Assembly (NCBI GenBank): GCA_015143295.1
Contig: CM026557.1
Coordinates: forward strand, 21,919,760 to 21,983,759
Length of the DNA stretch: 64,000 bases
Reading direction: 5' to 3'
Source: Tetracentron sinense
Taxonomy: Eukaryota; Streptophyta; Magnoliopsida; Trochodendrales; Trochodendraceae
Made by a program: the position numbers and the translations under genes. This document shows, one piece after another, positions 11,017 to 22,532 of the stretch (position 1 is its first letter; each line of letters opens with the position of its first letter). The notes under the pieces are model-generated. The model had not been told where the DNA came from. It searched no databases and saw only the letters and a program-made list of their open reading frames with translations.

Positions 11017-14000
11017 TTAAACGAATAAATGAGGATACTTTTCTCGAACTTCATCATCTCTTTCCCAAGTGGCTTCTTCAATGGAATAGTGTTGCAAACG
11101 AAAGAGAATAAGGTGGATTGTGTTGGTGCGTAAGAATAGCTCCTTTTGATCCAAAATTTGAACTGGTTGTTCAACTATAGTCAAATCTTCACGAATCTCT
11201 AGTGGTTCAAGATTGATGATGTGAGATGGATCCGAAATATACTTCCTTAACATGGAGACATGGAAGACATTATGGACAGCTGTCATGTGAGGAGGTAGGG
11301 CAATCTTGTAGGCAATTTCCCCTACTCTTCTAATGACTTCAAAAGAGCCCACATACCTCGGGCTTAGCTTACCCCACTTGTAAAATCTCATAACTCCTTT
11401 TGTAGGAGAAATCTTGATAAAGACTTGATCCCCAACTTGGAGTTCTAAGTCACTTTGGCAAGTATCCACTTAACCCTTCTGCCTACTCTGAGTAGTCTTC
11501 AATTTCTCCCTAATCATCTAAACTCTATCAGCAATCTGCTCAATGAGTTCGGGACCCAACAACTTTCTCTCACCTACTTCATTCCAATATAGAGGAGACT
11601 TACAACTTTTCTCATAAAATGCTTCGAAAGGTGTCATATGTATACTTGCTTGGTAACTGTTGTTGTAGGCAAACTCTACTAAAGGTATATGATTGTCCCA
11701 ACTACCTTAGAAATCTAGCATACAGGCCCGTAGCATATCTTCTATAATTTGATTCACTCTTTCAGTTTGCCCATCAGTTTGAGGGTGAAAGGCAGGACTG
11801 AAATCTAGGTGAGAACCAATAGCTTGCTGAAAGCTTCTCCAGAATCTTAAAGGGAATCTTAGATCTTGGTCGAAAACAATGTTATCTGGAACTTCGTGCA
11901 AACAGAGCACTTCCTTGATGTACAAGTTTGCAAGTTGATTTGAGTTAATTTTAGTGTGATATGACAGAAAGTTGGCTGACTTGGTCAATCAATCAACTAC
12001 TACTCATATCACATCAAAAGTTTTCGTTGTTCTTGGTAAACCAACTACGAAATCCATCGAGATGTTTTTCCACTTCCATTCCGGAATAGGAAGCAGCTGA
12101 AGAACTCCTGCTGGTCTTTGGTGTTTGACCTTTACTTGCTGGCAAACTAAACACTTAGACTCATATGATTTCACATCTCTCTTCATGTTTCTCCACCAGA
12201 AGTGTCTCTTGAGGTTCTAGTACATTTTGGTACTTCCTGGATGAACAGTCCAGTGTACTTTGATTTGTGTGCCTCATAAAAAATTTCTCTTCTCAATTCA
12301 TCATTTGCTGGGACACATATTGTCTCATTGAATATAAGAGCACCCTTCTCATTCATCTTAAAATCTTCATTGCCCTTGCTGATCATCCTATTATAATATT
12401 CCCACAATTTCCGATCAACATGCTAAAGATCATTGATCTTATCTAAGATCAATGGCCTAACTGTAATATTAACCACTAAAGCCCCTGATGTGCCAACACT
12501 GAAGTTTGCATCATTCTTGGACAAGTCTTCCAACAATCTCCATTCCTGGACCATCATATAAGCCAATAGTCCAAAAGGCTTCCTGCTGAATGCATCAGCC
12601 ACTACATTGGCTTTCCCAGGATGATACAAGATTGAACAATCGTAGTCCTTGAAGAACTCCACTCAATGGTGTTGCCTCAAATTTAACTCCTTCTATGAGA
12701 AGAGATACTCCAAGCTCTTATGATCTGTGTATATCTAAAACTGCTCTCCATATAAATAGTGCCTCCAGATCTCGAGAGTAAAAACCACCACTGCTAACTC
12801 CAAATCATGAGTGAGATAGTTCTTCTCGTGATCTTTCACTGCCTTGAAGCATAGGCGATGACTTTCCCATATTGCATAAGAACACATCCCAATCTAATGT
12901 ATGAGGCATCACTGAAAACCACAAAACCCCCACTCTCAGGTGGAACTGTAAGAATTGGCACTGTAGTGAGGCGTTTCTTCAACTCAAAAAAACTTTTCTC
13001 ACATCTGTCATCCCATGTGAACTTGGCATTCTTCCTGGTCAAATGGGTGAGCGGTACTTCCAAACTAGAGAAACCCTCTATAAATCTTCTATAGTACCTC
13101 GCAAGGCCTAGGAAACTTCTGATTTCTGTAACACTCTTTGACCTATTCCAATCTAACACAACTTCAATCTTTTCAAAATCTATCAAAACACCTTCTGTAA
13201 AAACTATATGGCCTAGGAATGTCATTTTCTCAAGCCAAAATTCGCATTTACTTAGTTTGGCATATAATTGATGTTCCCTTAACGTCTTCAAAGTAATCTA
13301 GAGATGCCTTCTATGTTCTTCCCGTGTCTTCGAGTATATTAAGATGTCATCCACGAAGACTATCACGTAGCAGTCCAAAGCTGGCTTGAACACCCTATTC
13401 ATCAAATCCATGAATGTTGCAGGTGCGTTCGTCAAACCAAACAATATGACTAGAAACTCGTAATGCCCATACCGATTCCTGAAGGCAGTCTTTGGAACAT
13501 CTTCTATCCTGATCTTCAATTGGTGGTAGCCTGATCACAGATCGATCTTAGAGAAATATTTTCTTCTCGCAACTGGTCAAACAAATCATCTATCCTTGAT
13601 AATGGATAACGATCTTGATTGTTGCCTTGTTCAATTGCCTATAATCGATGCACATCTCATCGACTCATCCTTCTTCTTCACAAAGAGCAATGGATTTCCC
13701 CATGGCGACACACTTGGCCTGATGAAACCATTGTCAAGTAACTCATGTATCTGCTCCTTCGACTCTTTAAACTCTACCAGAGCCATCCTATATGGTGCTC
13801 TTGATAAGGGTGCAATACCGGGAGCTAAGTCTAATGAACTTAATCTCCCTATTTGGTGGTAACCCTGGCAACTCGTCGGGAAACACATCCATAAATTCAC
13901 TTACTACTGGGATGACTAAAGAATCTTTCTCCTCTAGATTTGAAAGGCTTAAGGCTGCAAATCATGCAATGCCCTTCTTCTTTAATCCTCTAAAATGGAA

Positions 14001-15220
14001 AGGAGTTCGATTAATTGGCTTGAAGTTTACCATCTTTTGAAAACAGTTCACATGACCATGGTAAGCTGACAGCCAATCTATTCCTAGAATGATATTGAAA
14101 TCTTGGAAGTCAAGGATGATCAAGTCTACAGGGAACTCATGTTGTCCAATGTGGATGACACAAGTGTGGTATACTTTGTTGGTGATCACTAAACTACCAA
14201 TCGGGGTGACAATAGACAGCTGGCTATCCAGTTGACTTGACTCTGAGGGGAATCCCTTGGCAAAATTGAATGTGATGAAAGAATGAGTTGTCCTAGTGTC
14301 GATCAACACATGTGCTAGATAGTCATTCACCATTAAGGTGTCTTAGTTTCATAAATAACTCGCTGCCATATTTTGTGCTAGCAAGCATAATTCATACATC
14401 ACATTATAATTCACATATACAGTATAAATAGCAAGTTCACAACTCATCATAGAAATTCTTAATCAACTTTAAAACTGTAATAAAACATAATCTGGACCAC
14501 ATCATCAGATGCCTGAGCATCATGTTCTGAAATGGAAAACACCTTGCCCTGGTTAGTCGGACGGGGTGGTTGAGGCGACTACGAGGCTTAGGAGCCTGAG
14601 GAGGCCTCTGTTGTATGGTCTACCTGGTTGGTGGTCTGGCTCCCTGAGGTTGTGTCTGAGGAGGCTACTGCAAATTTCGAGTAGGGCAGTCTCTAATTCT
14701 ATGTGTTAAATCCCCACAATGGAAGCATCCACCTGTAACTATTCGGCATTCGCCTGGCCTGTGTCTCTTGTTACACTGCGCACACAGCTCAAATGTAGGT
14801 GCTCGAGTATTAGGTTGTGTAGCCCTTGGTGCCTAAGTAGTGGTAGGGTGTGGCACTGTAGATGTAGATGTAGATGTAGGTGCAGGCCTTTGATAAGGAG
14901 TCGGCCTGGCAACTGATGCTTGACCTGAAAATCTTTGCCTCTTGTCCATTGGACCCATCCTGCTCAGTTGTCCCCTATTGAACCTCTCCTTTTGGTTCAT
15001 CTCCCTTTTTCTCAAGAATTCCTCTAAATTCTTCTCTACTAAATGTGCTCTGTCTTTTACTTCCACGAAAGTCTCAAGTCAAAACATAGAAACCCTATTT
15101 CGAATGTAGTCCTTTAGTCCTTTAATCCCCTTTCAAATTTTTAGGCTTTGATCGCCTCTGTTGCAATCATGTGATGGGCGAACCTCGAAAGCTCTGAAAA
15201 TTTGGCCTCGTACCTTGTTG
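11017..15220 (-). pseudogene. Broken gag-pol of the gypsy element
   Basis: Gag begins mid-protein near 15,220 (RYEAKFSELSRFAHHM) with stops at once. Two zinc knuckles follow around 14,680-14,790 (CAQCNKRHRPGEC and CFHCGDLTHRIRDC). Protease at 13,962-14,333 has DTRTTHSFI where DTGSTHSFI is usual, so the active-site Gly is Arg. Reverse transcriptase (13,298-13,900) keeps FVDD. RNase H-like sequence lies at 12,430-13,290. Integrase at 11,707-12,407 has the C-x2-C of the zinc finger (CLVCQQVK) and the DGQTERVNQ region. The tail (11,017-11,469) has the GPY/F-like LSPRYVGSFEVI and a chromodomain end, EEATWERDDEVREKYP. Stops and frame changes split it into at least nine pieces. Confidence 0.85.
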
Positions 15221-15230
15221 AATGACCAAT

Positions 15231-16526
15231 CCATACTAGTTCCATTATCATACTAGGGTTCAAAGATCTATACCATTCTAAGGTCCATACCAGTTTTCCA
15301 TGTCATTCCAGGCTTACCAATTTGTACCAGGGTTTTATCAGTTACATCATTCTAGATCCATACTATCTGCATGTAAATTTCATACTTATCCATTTTCACC
15401 AGATCCATACCATTCTTACTAGGGTCCTATCAGTCGTGGGTACATATGCAGACTCACTAATGCGTGGACTTTTGCAGACTTACCAACATACTATGTCGTG
15501 AGACTTGTGATTGACCGTGCCATGATTAATTTTCATCTAGGCTACCTCTTAGTTTTTGATACCTTAGTTACCATCGAAACTCCACTATAATGACCCCTTA
15601 CCACGATAGTTAGAGAATTCTAGGTTAATAGTATCATTCTTTAAGCATTGACTTATCTGAAATTTAATCATTTTAGATGTATAAATAATTATAGTTTAGC
15701 ATGCCAAATCATAACATAATACTTATCATTCAACAGGGTATTAACATCCAACCATGTTGACAAGGTTATCAATATCATCGCATAACATAAAATTGTTAAT
15801 CCTTAATCATTCATTCCACCATAATCTAACATACATCTCATCCTTCATAATCAATTCATAACCATCATTCATTCCATTCTTTCATATTCAATCATGATCC
15901 ATCATGTATCAAATTTCAACAATAATTACAAGTAAAACAAAATCAACAAAGTTTATCAATATTATTTCCATTAATTTATACCAAATCTTGAGATCAATCT
16001 CTTGAAATCATAAAAATCATTCTATTCAATTAGGATTTATTAATACCTAATCATGATCTTGAAATCAAGAATTCTTATTAATTAAAATCATTAATTAAGC
16101 AAAGTATTAAACCTCTCAAGATCGCTTCCCTACTATCAATCGCTTGCGAATGGTCTTGGATCTCGATTTCCAAGGGTTCATTCTTCTCTAATTGCAAAGC
16201 CCTTTGAAATCTCTAGATTTTCCCCTTTTTCTTTCTCCAAAACTCTCAAAATGCTTCTCTAACCCTACACCCACGAAATAATGGGTATTTATAGGGTTGG
16301 GAACCCTAAGGTATTAAAAGGGTAAAAAATCAGCGTTTTCATAGAAAAAATATTGTTCTCATCGATCGATTGCCATAGAATGCCAATCGATCGACACCTG
16401 TAATCGATCAGTGCTGGTAGCGATCAACGCCTTTTAAAAAAAAAAAAAACTCTTTTGCTACTATTATTTATTAGCTTTAAATTCATGCAATTTAATCATA
16501 TAAATGAGCTAAAATGGGTTTCTACA
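15231..16526 (-). repeat. 5' LTR of the gypsy element, truncated
   Basis: It aligns with 9,700-10,973 but lacks the counterpart of 9,065-9,699 (about 635 bp). In element orientation that is the LTR's downstream end. Gag coding sequence joins it directly at 15,221-15,230, so the leader and primer site are gone as well. Confidence 0.85.
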
Positions 16527-17390
16527 GGCTCTCTTATTACTCCATGTGAAAGAAAGCCCCTGGAATCCCAAATCTAAAAGGCCCGCTGAGGATATCATGT
16601 TAGGGAATACATGGCAGTGGGATAAGTTAGGCTGGTTGCCACCAATATTTTCCTCAGAAGTGGCAATGTCGTTAAAATCACCCACACATAACTACAGGAG
16701 TATACACTGTTGACCCGTAGTAGTGAGATAGGACCATAGCTGCTTTCTATCATGGAAATTGGTAGACCCATAGATGAAGGAGGCGTCTCAGGCCATCGAG
16801 AGTTGGTGATCCCTTTGTTATAGCTTCAATCAGGTGGGGATCGACATGTAGAACACTAAGTGAGAGAGAATTGGTCCATAGAATTGCGATTCCCCCGGAT
16901 AACCTATCGGGATCTACTATAAAAACGTTCTCCATATGTAACTTTCACGCAACTTGGTGAATTTTCTCAGGTTGATTCTTAGTTTCCATCAGAAAAAGTA
17001 CCTCAAGCAGGAAGCAAAGGACAAGGTCCTTTAGAGTAGGAACCGTCCGGGTCCGTCTAGCCCCCGACAGTTCTAGGAGAGGGCAATTATTGCGACTGGG
17101 GTGGCTGCTCCTCGACAGGTGTGTCAGACTTTCCTGTAGGTGGGCGTTTGTGCACACCCACTTTGTGGGACCTTAGAAGAATCTTTGGTTTCCTGAGAGA
17201 GTTGGGGGTTGTAGAGATGTGTTAGATACGGGAGGGTTGTGTGCAGTGGATGATGGTGGGTGTACATCAGGGATGTTTGATGAGGAGTTGGTCGGGATAT
17301 AGGGACAATGGGCTTGGTGTGGGCCTTTGGAGGGTAGGGGATACAACATATATTAACTAATCCAATTGGGGTTGCAGCTTAACCGTATGA

Positions 17391-17529
17391 TTTTTTTTTT
17401 TTTTTGAGTAGGCAGTTATATCATTTACTTATCTATGTTAGGGGTTAGAACTCAAGTTGGGCTTACCAAGACTCGAACACGAGTCACACCTTCCCTAAGG
17501 GAGATACACTACAACTAGGATGAATCGCG
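17391..17529 (-). mobile_element. tRNA-derived SINE, minus orientation
   Basis: It has a T-run (A-tail) at 17,391-17,405. On the minus strand it has a box-A-like GTAGTGTATCTCCC and a box-B-like GTGTTCGAGTCTTGG. It is flanked by TAACCGTATGA and TAACCGTGTGA; the paralogous site near 31,697 (TTAACCGTGTGATACG) is uninterrupted. Confidence 0.75.
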
Positions 17530-17729
17530 GTAACCGTGTGATACGTTAGAATAAAAAATTATAGAATTAGGTTTAAGATCATGTCCAAATGTACACTATC
17601 GATGCATCTTATCTTTTTCTTTTTGAAAACTTTCGAAAAAGGACGTGGAAGACAAGAATGCAATATTGGCAGGCGGCAATTAAACTGAGTGTTTCTTAGC
17701 ATGTTGCGACGCGTGAGACAAAATAAAGC

Positions 17730-19018
17730 AACCCTGTATATTAAACGTGGTTAAGATACATTAATCCTTGTGATTCTAAAATATAACCTTAGTTTTTAGA
17801 AAAAACTTTAAAAAAAAACCCTGGTTCACAATATAACCTTGGTTTGTTTAGAAAAAATATTAACTCTAGTTTTGGAATATGTAACCCTTAAGGAGTTACA
17901 CCAGGGCTTTGTCCCAAGTGGTAGTGTATCTCCTGCTTTGGGGGAAGGTCCCGGGTTCCATTCCCGAGAGGGTGAGAGTTTGTATATACTCTCCACCTGC
18001 CCACTAACTGAACAGATACTAACACCTAACCGGCGTTGCGGCCTAAACATATATCTCGAACAAAAAAAAAAACCCCGGTTCACAATATAACCTTGGTTTT
18101 TTTAGAAAAAAATACTAACTCTAGTTTTGGAATCTGTAACCCTTAAGGAGTTAACAAAATTAAAATATTTATTTTTAAAAACCAAGGTTATATTATTGAA
18201 TTCCAAGGGTTAATAAATTTTAACCACGGTTAATAGGGATTAAAAGGGATATGTATAAAATTTAACTCTGATTAAAATTTAAAAAGTATTTATAACCCTT
18301 AAGAAGTTAAATTTTTAAACCTTAAGAAGTTAAATTTTTTCAAAATATTTTTAAAATTTTTAACAATATAATCTTGATTTTTAGAAGAAGAAAAAATAAC
18401 TAACCTTGGGTTCAAAAATATAACCTTGGTTTCTTATTTTTAAAATATTAACTCTAGTTAAGAATTTTTAACCCTTAAGAAGTTAAATTTTTAAAAAATA
18501 TTTTTTCACTCTTAAGAAGGGTTAAGAATTTTTAACCATTAAGTAGTTAAATTTTGTCAAAATATTTTTTAAAATTTCAACAATATAACTTTGCTTTTTA
18601 GAAGAAAAAAAATTAACGCTTAGGTTCAATAATATAATCTTGATTTTTTTTATTTAAAAAAAATATTAACTCTGGTTAAGAATTTTTAACCCTTAAAAAT
18701 TTAAATTTTTTCAAAATATTCTTTAAATTTTAATCAGAGTTAAATATTTTATACTTATCCCTTTTAATCCCTATTAACCGTGGTTAAGATTCACTAATCC
18801 TTGGGACTCAACAATATAACCTTGGTTTTTAGAAAAAATATTTTAATTTTTTTTTAACTCCTTAAGGATTAAAAATTCCTAACCAGAGTTAATGTTAATT
18901 TTTAAAAACACCAAGGTTATATTGTTGACCCTAGAGTTAGTTAATTTTTATCTAAAAATTAAGGTTATCTTGAACCCAAGGGTTAATAAATCTTAATAAC
19001 AATTAATATATAGGGGTT
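17730..19018. mobile_element. AT-rich foldback element with repeated inner units
   Basis: The ends are inverted copies (AACCCTGTATATTAA at left; complement of AACCCCTATATATTAA at right). The interior repeats ATAACCTTGGTTTTTAGAAA and TTAACCCTTAAGAAGTTAAA many times in both orientations. A nested inverted pair is centred between 18,195-18,260 and 18,725-18,810 (AACCRYGGTTAATAGGGATT). The paralogous flank near 32,300 lacks it. It carries no transposase, so a foldback/MITE-like non-autonomous element is the best call. Related arms occur at 38,236-38,340, 61,655-61,760, 62,583-62,700 and 63,195-63,553. Confidence 0.7.
17899..18072 (+). mobile_element. tRNA-derived SINE, family S1, copy 1
   Basis: It starts near ACCAGGGCTTTGTCCC, has box A in GTGGTAGTGTATCTCC and box B in GGGTTCCATTCCCGAGAG, and ends with the shared tail GGCGTTGCGGCCTAAAC plus an A-run at 18,062-18,072. 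Close relatives are at 31,314-31,491 and 35,725-35,885. It lies between two direct repeats of about 85 bp of the host foldback array. Confidence 0.8.
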
Positions 19019-19303
19019 AAAAGCCTTACACGTGCCTTACATGTTCATGCACCACTATTTAATAAAAAATGATTCCTAAGAATGCCAAAAGTTTCTTTTG
19101 TTATAAGACATATTTGCCCTATAGTTAATTAAGTCCAACGGGATCTCTTTTTTAGCATTCCAAGGCTTTAAATGCGGCGAGTGATGTGTTAACATTTGAT
19201 TGAACCATTTTAGTATTAGACATCCAATAGAGGATTTGCGCCGCTAAGAATGGTCAAACCAAAGATTTGCATGGAAAAAAATGATCAAATGGTTGTTTTT
19301 TTT

Positions 19304-19469
19304 GGTGAAATATTATCATATGACTAACACATAATAAATAATGGTGTACAAGGGCCATCAACCCTCTTAGGACAGACCTTTTTGGAGTGGTTGCTTAAAC
19401 TTACTTTTATGGCACCTTTGTAGCTACCTTAGGTCTAGCTGTGTGTTAGTTACATGATAACATTTCACC
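19304..19469. mobile_element. MITE with 27-bp inverted ends
   Basis: Left end GGTGAAATATTATCATATGA and the complement of the right end (GGTGAAATGTTATCATGTAA) agree with few mismatches over 27 bases. The interior is about 110 bp and non-coding. I could not settle a target duplication. Confidence 0.65.
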
Positions 19470-20800
19470 TGAAAGGGGAACACCACATAGGAAAGGCACA
19501 CACGCAAAGGTTAGTTTCACTGTAATAAAAAAAAAAAAAGATTTGCCCCACCACTTTCCCATGACCATACGGTGTTAGCAAAAATAAAAATACTTCTCTT
19601 TTTAGGTATTAACTATTTTTCTCCTTGTAAGAAATGAACTCACTAACAAAAGGGTCATTCATCCTCACCCCTTAACAAACTTGATTATCCTAAAATAGTT
19701 TTACTTACTTACTCACTAACACTAACAACTAACCATAGAGAATGATAGAATTAAGATTTTGTTGTAGGGACAAGCGATGATTAATTGGTAATGTTAATAA
19801 TTATTGATGAATTTATGGAAAAATAATTGGGTAGGTACTAAATATTATGGGTTTAGTGGCGGGGGTTTCACCATTGCATTAGGGTTTGGGGGCATAGACC
19901 CAAATTTGTTTTTTGGAGACCAAGTTTGTAGGCCATCTCGCTTCATACTAGTATTGTTTCTCTTTATTTAACGGAGTAGTTGTACCCTTTCCTCATGGCT
20001 ATGCATGCCCAATTAAACAATTAAATAATATAATATAAATATTTTTTTAAAAAAAAATTCAGGAAGATAACTACCCTTGCACAATGGTTATGCCTTGTTA
20101 AATACTTAAATAATATTGAATAATTTTTTTTTGTAAAAGTTCGATTGTAGCTGCCCCCTTGGCTCTGCCCCTGACTGTAGATAAATGATGCCTCGTACCA
20201 GTGGTTATCTTAAAGACCTAGACCTTGACAAAGAAGAAGAAGCTTCTCTATCTATTTTATTTTAAATAGAATAAAAATTAATTAAAGAAAATAAGATATT
20301 CCAAACAATGTCAATTTGCCCATTCTCTCATTTCATATTTTATGTTGAAATGATAAACCCTATTAAGTACATCTGAAAGATTAATTAGGTTGTATTTTCA
20401 ATCCTTTAATCGAATTTGATTCCATTTTGTGTAATACATATGTACATATATAGTTGATTAATATTTTTTTTATGAATACATGGATGATAATTATGCTGCT
20501 TTTTATTTAAACTATCTATAAAATCTTTCATCAATTTAAATATATGATTAGAAGTTAATTTGAGACTAAATTCGAAACGAATGCAAATCTTAATTAAATA
20601 ATTGGATTCAAACCCAATCGACTAATTTATAATACAACAAATCTTTGATCGAAGATTTTTAATTGTATTGTATTTAGTTAAAACATGATATTATCCAAAT
20701 CCAATTTGTTTACAACCCTAAAAAGGAGCATCAATCTTGATTTTTTTTCATTTTTTTTGGGAGGGTTTAAGTATCTTCTAATAACCTTTATACATCTCTT

Positions 20801-20918
20801 GTTTTTTTTTTATGTTCATTGGAGGCCACAAGGACCTATGGGTTACACAATGAGGGGTATTCGGTATTCCTCCCCCTTCCATAAACCCCCCAACCCTGAT
20901 TTAGGTGGGATCCAATCC
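20801..20918 (-). mobile_element. Truncated retroposon with A-tail
   Basis: A T-run at 20,802-20,811 is followed by 107 bp ending ATCC. The flanks are the eight-base repeat CATCTCTT (20,793-20,800 and 20,919-20,926). Copy B at 34,577-34,590 has a single CATCTCTT, the empty site. The family is unrecognised; probably a 5'-truncated SINE or LINE tail. Confidence 0.7.
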
Positions 20919-21353
20919 CATCTCTTATGAAAGGTTCTTTTCTTCTTAAAAAAAAGGCAAGATGTGATAAATTGTTAGGATAAAATAGGGATAATATATG
21001 TATTCTCCAATTACTTTCAAAAAATATTTAAAGAAAGAAAAATTGCTAAAAAATATTTAAAAAGATAATTTTTAAAAAAATAATAAATTAATATTAAATC
21101 TTTATTTATATTAACAAAATTATTGTCTGAAATTATATACAAAAATATATTTATAAAATTATTTTACTTTCGTATACTTATAATATATTAATTATATATA
21201 TAATAATATATTATATAATGGGTCGAATATTTCTTAAATCAAATATAACAATATTTGTATTCATATCCAATTATAAATTTTTTTTTTCATTATTTTAAAT
21301 TTGTCGGATAATATCCGTACACCCAACTTGGAGAGAAACACCTCATTTGCCTT

Positions 21354-21642
21354 TGAACCAAAAACAAACGGCCTCGGATTGTCTCTGGCGAAGCCAGAAA
21401 ATGCTCTCGGGTGTCCATACATTGTGCGGGAGTTGACATTAAAATGAGAAGTCATTTCATTTTCTCCCCATGATTTTGACTTCTCCCCACTTGATATCTC
21501 ACATGTCTCATTATGTGGGGAGAAGTCAAAATATGGACCCCATGATTTTGACTTCACCACCACATGTCCCCATATTCTATGGACGCCCGAGACAAGCCCT
21601 TTTTAGCCGGAGACAATCCGAGGCCAAAAAAAAAAAAAAACA
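21354..21642. mobile_element. Hairpin element with A-tail and 15-bp target duplication
   Basis: The core has inverted ends (GGCCTCGGATTGTCTC and its complement) and an inner inverted pair (TTTTGACTTCTCCCCAC / GTGGGGAGAAGTCAAAA). It ends in about 15 A (21,626-21,640). The whole is flanked by CACCTCATTTGCCTT at 21,339-21,353 and 21,643-21,657. Copy B has one diverged CACCTCATT at this place. It shares GGACGCCCGAG and GAGAAGTCAAAA with the hairpin at 28,893-29,128. Confidence 0.7.
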
Positions 21643-21917
21643 CACCTCATTTGCCTTGAAACTACTATATCTTCCATGTCAAATCTCAATGATACCTCCC
21701 TTTAGCTAGAACAAGTGCCTCTTAAATGTCAATATGAAAACTTTGGCATTTTGGTACCTCCGATCATGATTATTTAAATTACAAAACTATCCTTACTTTT
21801 GGAAATTATTTATTAAATTAGACTGATTGGACTTACCCTGTAATGGGCTCATCCAAATTGAATTATTTTTCGAAAAAGAAAAAGAAAAAAAAGAAAATGG
21901 CTTGAGTTGAATTATCC

Positions 21918-22081
21918 ACACCCCATCCTCTTGCGTGAGTGGTAGGGGTGTGGCCTTCCATGTGAAGGTCTGGGGATCTAATCTCCTTGGGGCAAGGGTT
22001 GCAAGAGCCTCAATGCCCCCAGCTAATTTCTCACCGTAACTTTACTCTACTGATATATGCCGATACCAAACAAAAAAAAGA
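21918..22081 (+). mobile_element. tRNA-derived SINE, family S2
   Basis: It has box A in GCGTGAGTGGTAGGGGTG, box B in GGGGATCTAATCTCC, and an A-rich end. Flanks are the perfect 14-base duplication GAGTTGAATTATCC (21,904-21,917 and 22,082-22,095). Copy B near 35,933 has one GAGTTGAATTAT, the empty site. Confidence 0.85.
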
Positions 22082-22532
22082 GAGTTGAATTATCCTATGG
22101 GGTAAGGTCATATGTGGATGAAATACCAACCCATGTTCATGCACAATGTGTGCATGGTACTCTGAGCGATGATCTGAGATTTCAGAAACTCTTGGTTTCG
22201 TCCAACAATCTGAAATCCAAAAAAATTAAAGCACTGGATTGCAAAAATTTGGACAGTGATATTTGGAATTTCCATAAAAAAAAATTGCGGAATCTTATTT
22301 GTTTTTCCTCGTCCATAATGATTAAATTTGAGAGATTTTAGCTGAAATTTTACATATGAATCTTTAAAATTTTGCTAAAATTTAATTCTTTATTTTTATT
22401 TTATTTTCAGGAAGTTCAGATTTAAGCCAAAATAGTTACGAGAACAAACAAGCATTTCATAAAGCTTTGGTAAGAATGTCACAAGTTACGAATGTCACAA
22501 GTTACAAATTTTACTAAAAATTAAAAATATAA

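Larger units (their letters stand above)
9065..16526 (-). mobile_element. Ty3/gypsy chromovirus (Tekay/Del-like), inserted in the LINE
   Basis: Outer ends are TGTCGCACC (9,065) and TTTCTACA (16,526), flanked on both sides by the five-base target-site duplication GGCTC (9,060-9,064 and 16,527-16,531). The element is transcribed on the minus strand with the order gag, protease, reverse transcriptase, RNase H, integrase, chromodomain. The left LTR is complete (1,909 bp); the right LTR is truncated by an internal deletion that also removed the primer site and the start of gag. Many in-frame stops show it is inactive. Assignment to the Tekay/Del lineage rests on the integrase C-terminal chromodomain and two gag zinc knuckles. 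Confidence 0.9.
5422..17340 (-). mobile_element. Plant L1-type LINE, ORF2 remnant split by a gypsy element
   Basis: Read on the minus strand from right to left it has all ORF2 parts. The APE endonuclease lies at about 16,535-17,160 (LFLMETKN, then GDFNDI) and continues at 8,920-9,064 (GSDHCP). Reverse transcriptase spans about 7,000-8,480: SGPDGLPGIFYH, KLDMNQAYDK, PSRGLWQGDPLS and FFAND. A cysteine knuckle is near 6,290-6,390, and an RNase H-like tail lies at 5,459-6,030 (FVPCQVNSVAHDVAHFALN). The 3' end is an A-tail seen as eight T at 5,422-5,429. ORF1 is missing. Frameshifts and stops are frequent, and the second Asp of the catalytic FADD motif is Asn, so the element is dead. Without the gypsy insert it is about 4.45 kb. 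The right border is approximate. Confidence 0.85.
17341..22460. repeat. Degenerate copy of the GH3 upstream flank (copy A)
   Basis: It continues the similarity started at 5,109-5,420, in the same order as 31,660-36,425: 17,345-17,730 with 31,660-32,300; 19,534-20,280 with 32,833-33,970; 20,280-20,790 with 33,970-34,580; 20,927-21,300 with 34,585-35,105; 21,643-21,880 with 35,485-35,910; 22,083-22,460 with 35,933-36,425. Shared phrases include ATAAGATATTCCAAA, ACCCTAAAAAGGAGCATCAA and ACCAACCCAT. No gene is visible inside. Confidence 0.85.

Noticed and set aside
20685..20930. Plus-strand 81-codon hydrophobic frame
   Set aside because: The hydrophobic part comes from T-runs (Phe/Leu codons) and crosses a retroposon insertion.
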